From an uncultured Candidatus Melainabacteria bacterium (GTDB lineage Bacteria; Cyanobacteriota; Vampirovibrionia; Gastranaerophilales; Gastranaerophilaceae): a stretch of 5,387 nucleotides of DNA. The notes under the pieces are model-generated. The model was given only the letters and a program-made list of their open reading frames with translations. It searched no databases and was not told where the DNA came from. Shown piece after piece: positions 4,992 through 5,387 of this stretch (positions are counted from its first letter, which is position 1; the number at the start of each line of letters is the position of its first letter). Location: the NCBI GenBank assembly GCA_934777245.1, contig CAKVND010000081.1:1-5387 (forward strand), read 5' to 3'. The translations under genes and the position numbers were made by a program.

Positions 4992-5387
4992 ATGTCAAAC
5001 ACAATTAGACCTAAAGTAAGCGAAGCAGTTAAGCAAATAGCTAGTTCTGATAGTACGGGCAACAGTAAATCAAAAATAGATACTCAAAAAGAGTTTCAAG
5101 CGTTACAGGATTATTTGTCAGGTAATTATGAAGAATTAAACACAACAGAAAAAAATTCTATACAAAGATTATTAGACAATGCAAAAAAATACTTGAAAAA
5201 TACTCTCGATAAAAATGAGCAAGTTAATGAAAGTGCTACTTTGCAAAAACCTGTTGGTAATACTACCGTAACATCACAGGAAAAATATCCAAAAAATCAA
5301 AATTATGGCGACGAAGATGGTGCAACAAATGATAACGAACCTGTTGGTAATACAACTGTAACATCACAAGAAAAATATCCAAAAAAT
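4992..5387 (+). CDS. Hydrophilic repeat protein of unknown function, 3' end outside window
   Basis: The first 132 codons of a gene that is still open at the window edge. The ATG is preceded by AAAGGAG (4975-4981) at 10 bases. The N-terminal part, beginning MSNTIRPKVSEAVKQI, is polar, and residues about 30-75 look helical, with a leucine-spaced stretch ending RLLDNAKKYLKN. From residue 87 there are two copies of PVGNTTVTSQEKYPKN at 87-102 and 117-132, separated by a 14-residue Asn/Asp/Gly-rich spacer. No signal peptide or membrane segment is visible in this part. It follows the peptidase by 99 bases without a terminator or clear promoter, so co-transcription is likely. It could be another peptidase of the same kind with a polar lead-in before its catalytic domain, a substrate, or a surface or adhesive protein. 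The visible part cannot decide between these. Confidence 0.88.
   Translation, partial: MSNTIRPKVSEAVKQIASSDSTGNSKSKIDTQKEFQALQDYLSGNYEELNTTEKNSIQRLLDNAKKYLKNTLDKNEQVNESATLQKPVGNTTVTSQEKYPKNQNYGDEDGATNDNEPVGNTTVTSQEKYPKN
5250..5387 (+). repeat. Two copies of a 48-base coding repeat, 90-base period
   Basis: Bases 5250-5297 and 5340-5387 both encode PVGNTTVTSQEKYPKN. They differ at 3 of 48 bases, and every difference is at a third codon position and silent. The period is 30 residues. The second copy ends exactly at the window edge, so more copies may follow. Confidence 0.93.

Overview
This is an AT-rich bacterial window with Shine-Dalgarno starts and TAA stops. It holds three complete genes, one gene cut by the right edge, and two intergenic stretches full of small palindromic repeats. 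The combination of a low-GC genome, short coiled-coil proteins, calpain-type (C2) cysteine peptidases with long repeat tails, and 'GTCATTGCG...GCAATCC' / 'GTCATCCTGAG...GGATCC' palindromes reminds me of host-associated non-photosynthetic Cyanobacteria (Gastranaerophilales/Melainabacteria). That placement is recall-based inference; no marker gene here proves it.

Layout. 1-586 is non-coding and holds several palindromic repeats, then a likely promoter. 587-1033 (+) encodes a 148-residue acidic, helical coiled-coil protein followed by a clear intrinsic terminator (1041-1075). 1076-1300 is a second repeat-bearing spacer with a large imperfect inverted repeat, a perfect 15-bp GC-rich hairpin and another palindromic repeat. 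1301-1651 (-) encodes an XRE-type helix-turn-helix repressor. It is divergent from 1878-4892 (+), which encodes a 1004-residue calpain-like cysteine peptidase with a Cys144/His410/Asn426 triad, a Pro/Thr-rich linker and 3.4 tandem copies of an unrecognised ~150-residue module. From 4992 (+) a further gene begins, probably in the same operon. Its product is hydrophilic and carries a near-perfect 30-residue-period repeat that runs to the window edge.

How it may work together (inference). The XRE protein may control the divergent promoter region, where three TATTTG/CAAATA half-sites overlap a possible promoter. The peptidase and the following repeat protein, 99 bases apart with no terminator between them, may be made together. 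The peptidase has no signal peptide or membrane segment, so it acts in the cytoplasm or leaves by a route that needs no N-terminal signal.

The two most notable observations are these. (1) Two families of intergenic palindromes share one hairpin plan (5-bp stem, GA, 4-bp stem, GATTA-type loop), with stem bases that change in a paired, compensating way. (2) The peptidase tail is built from seven copies of a short glycine-centred motif, arranged as alternating A and B forms.
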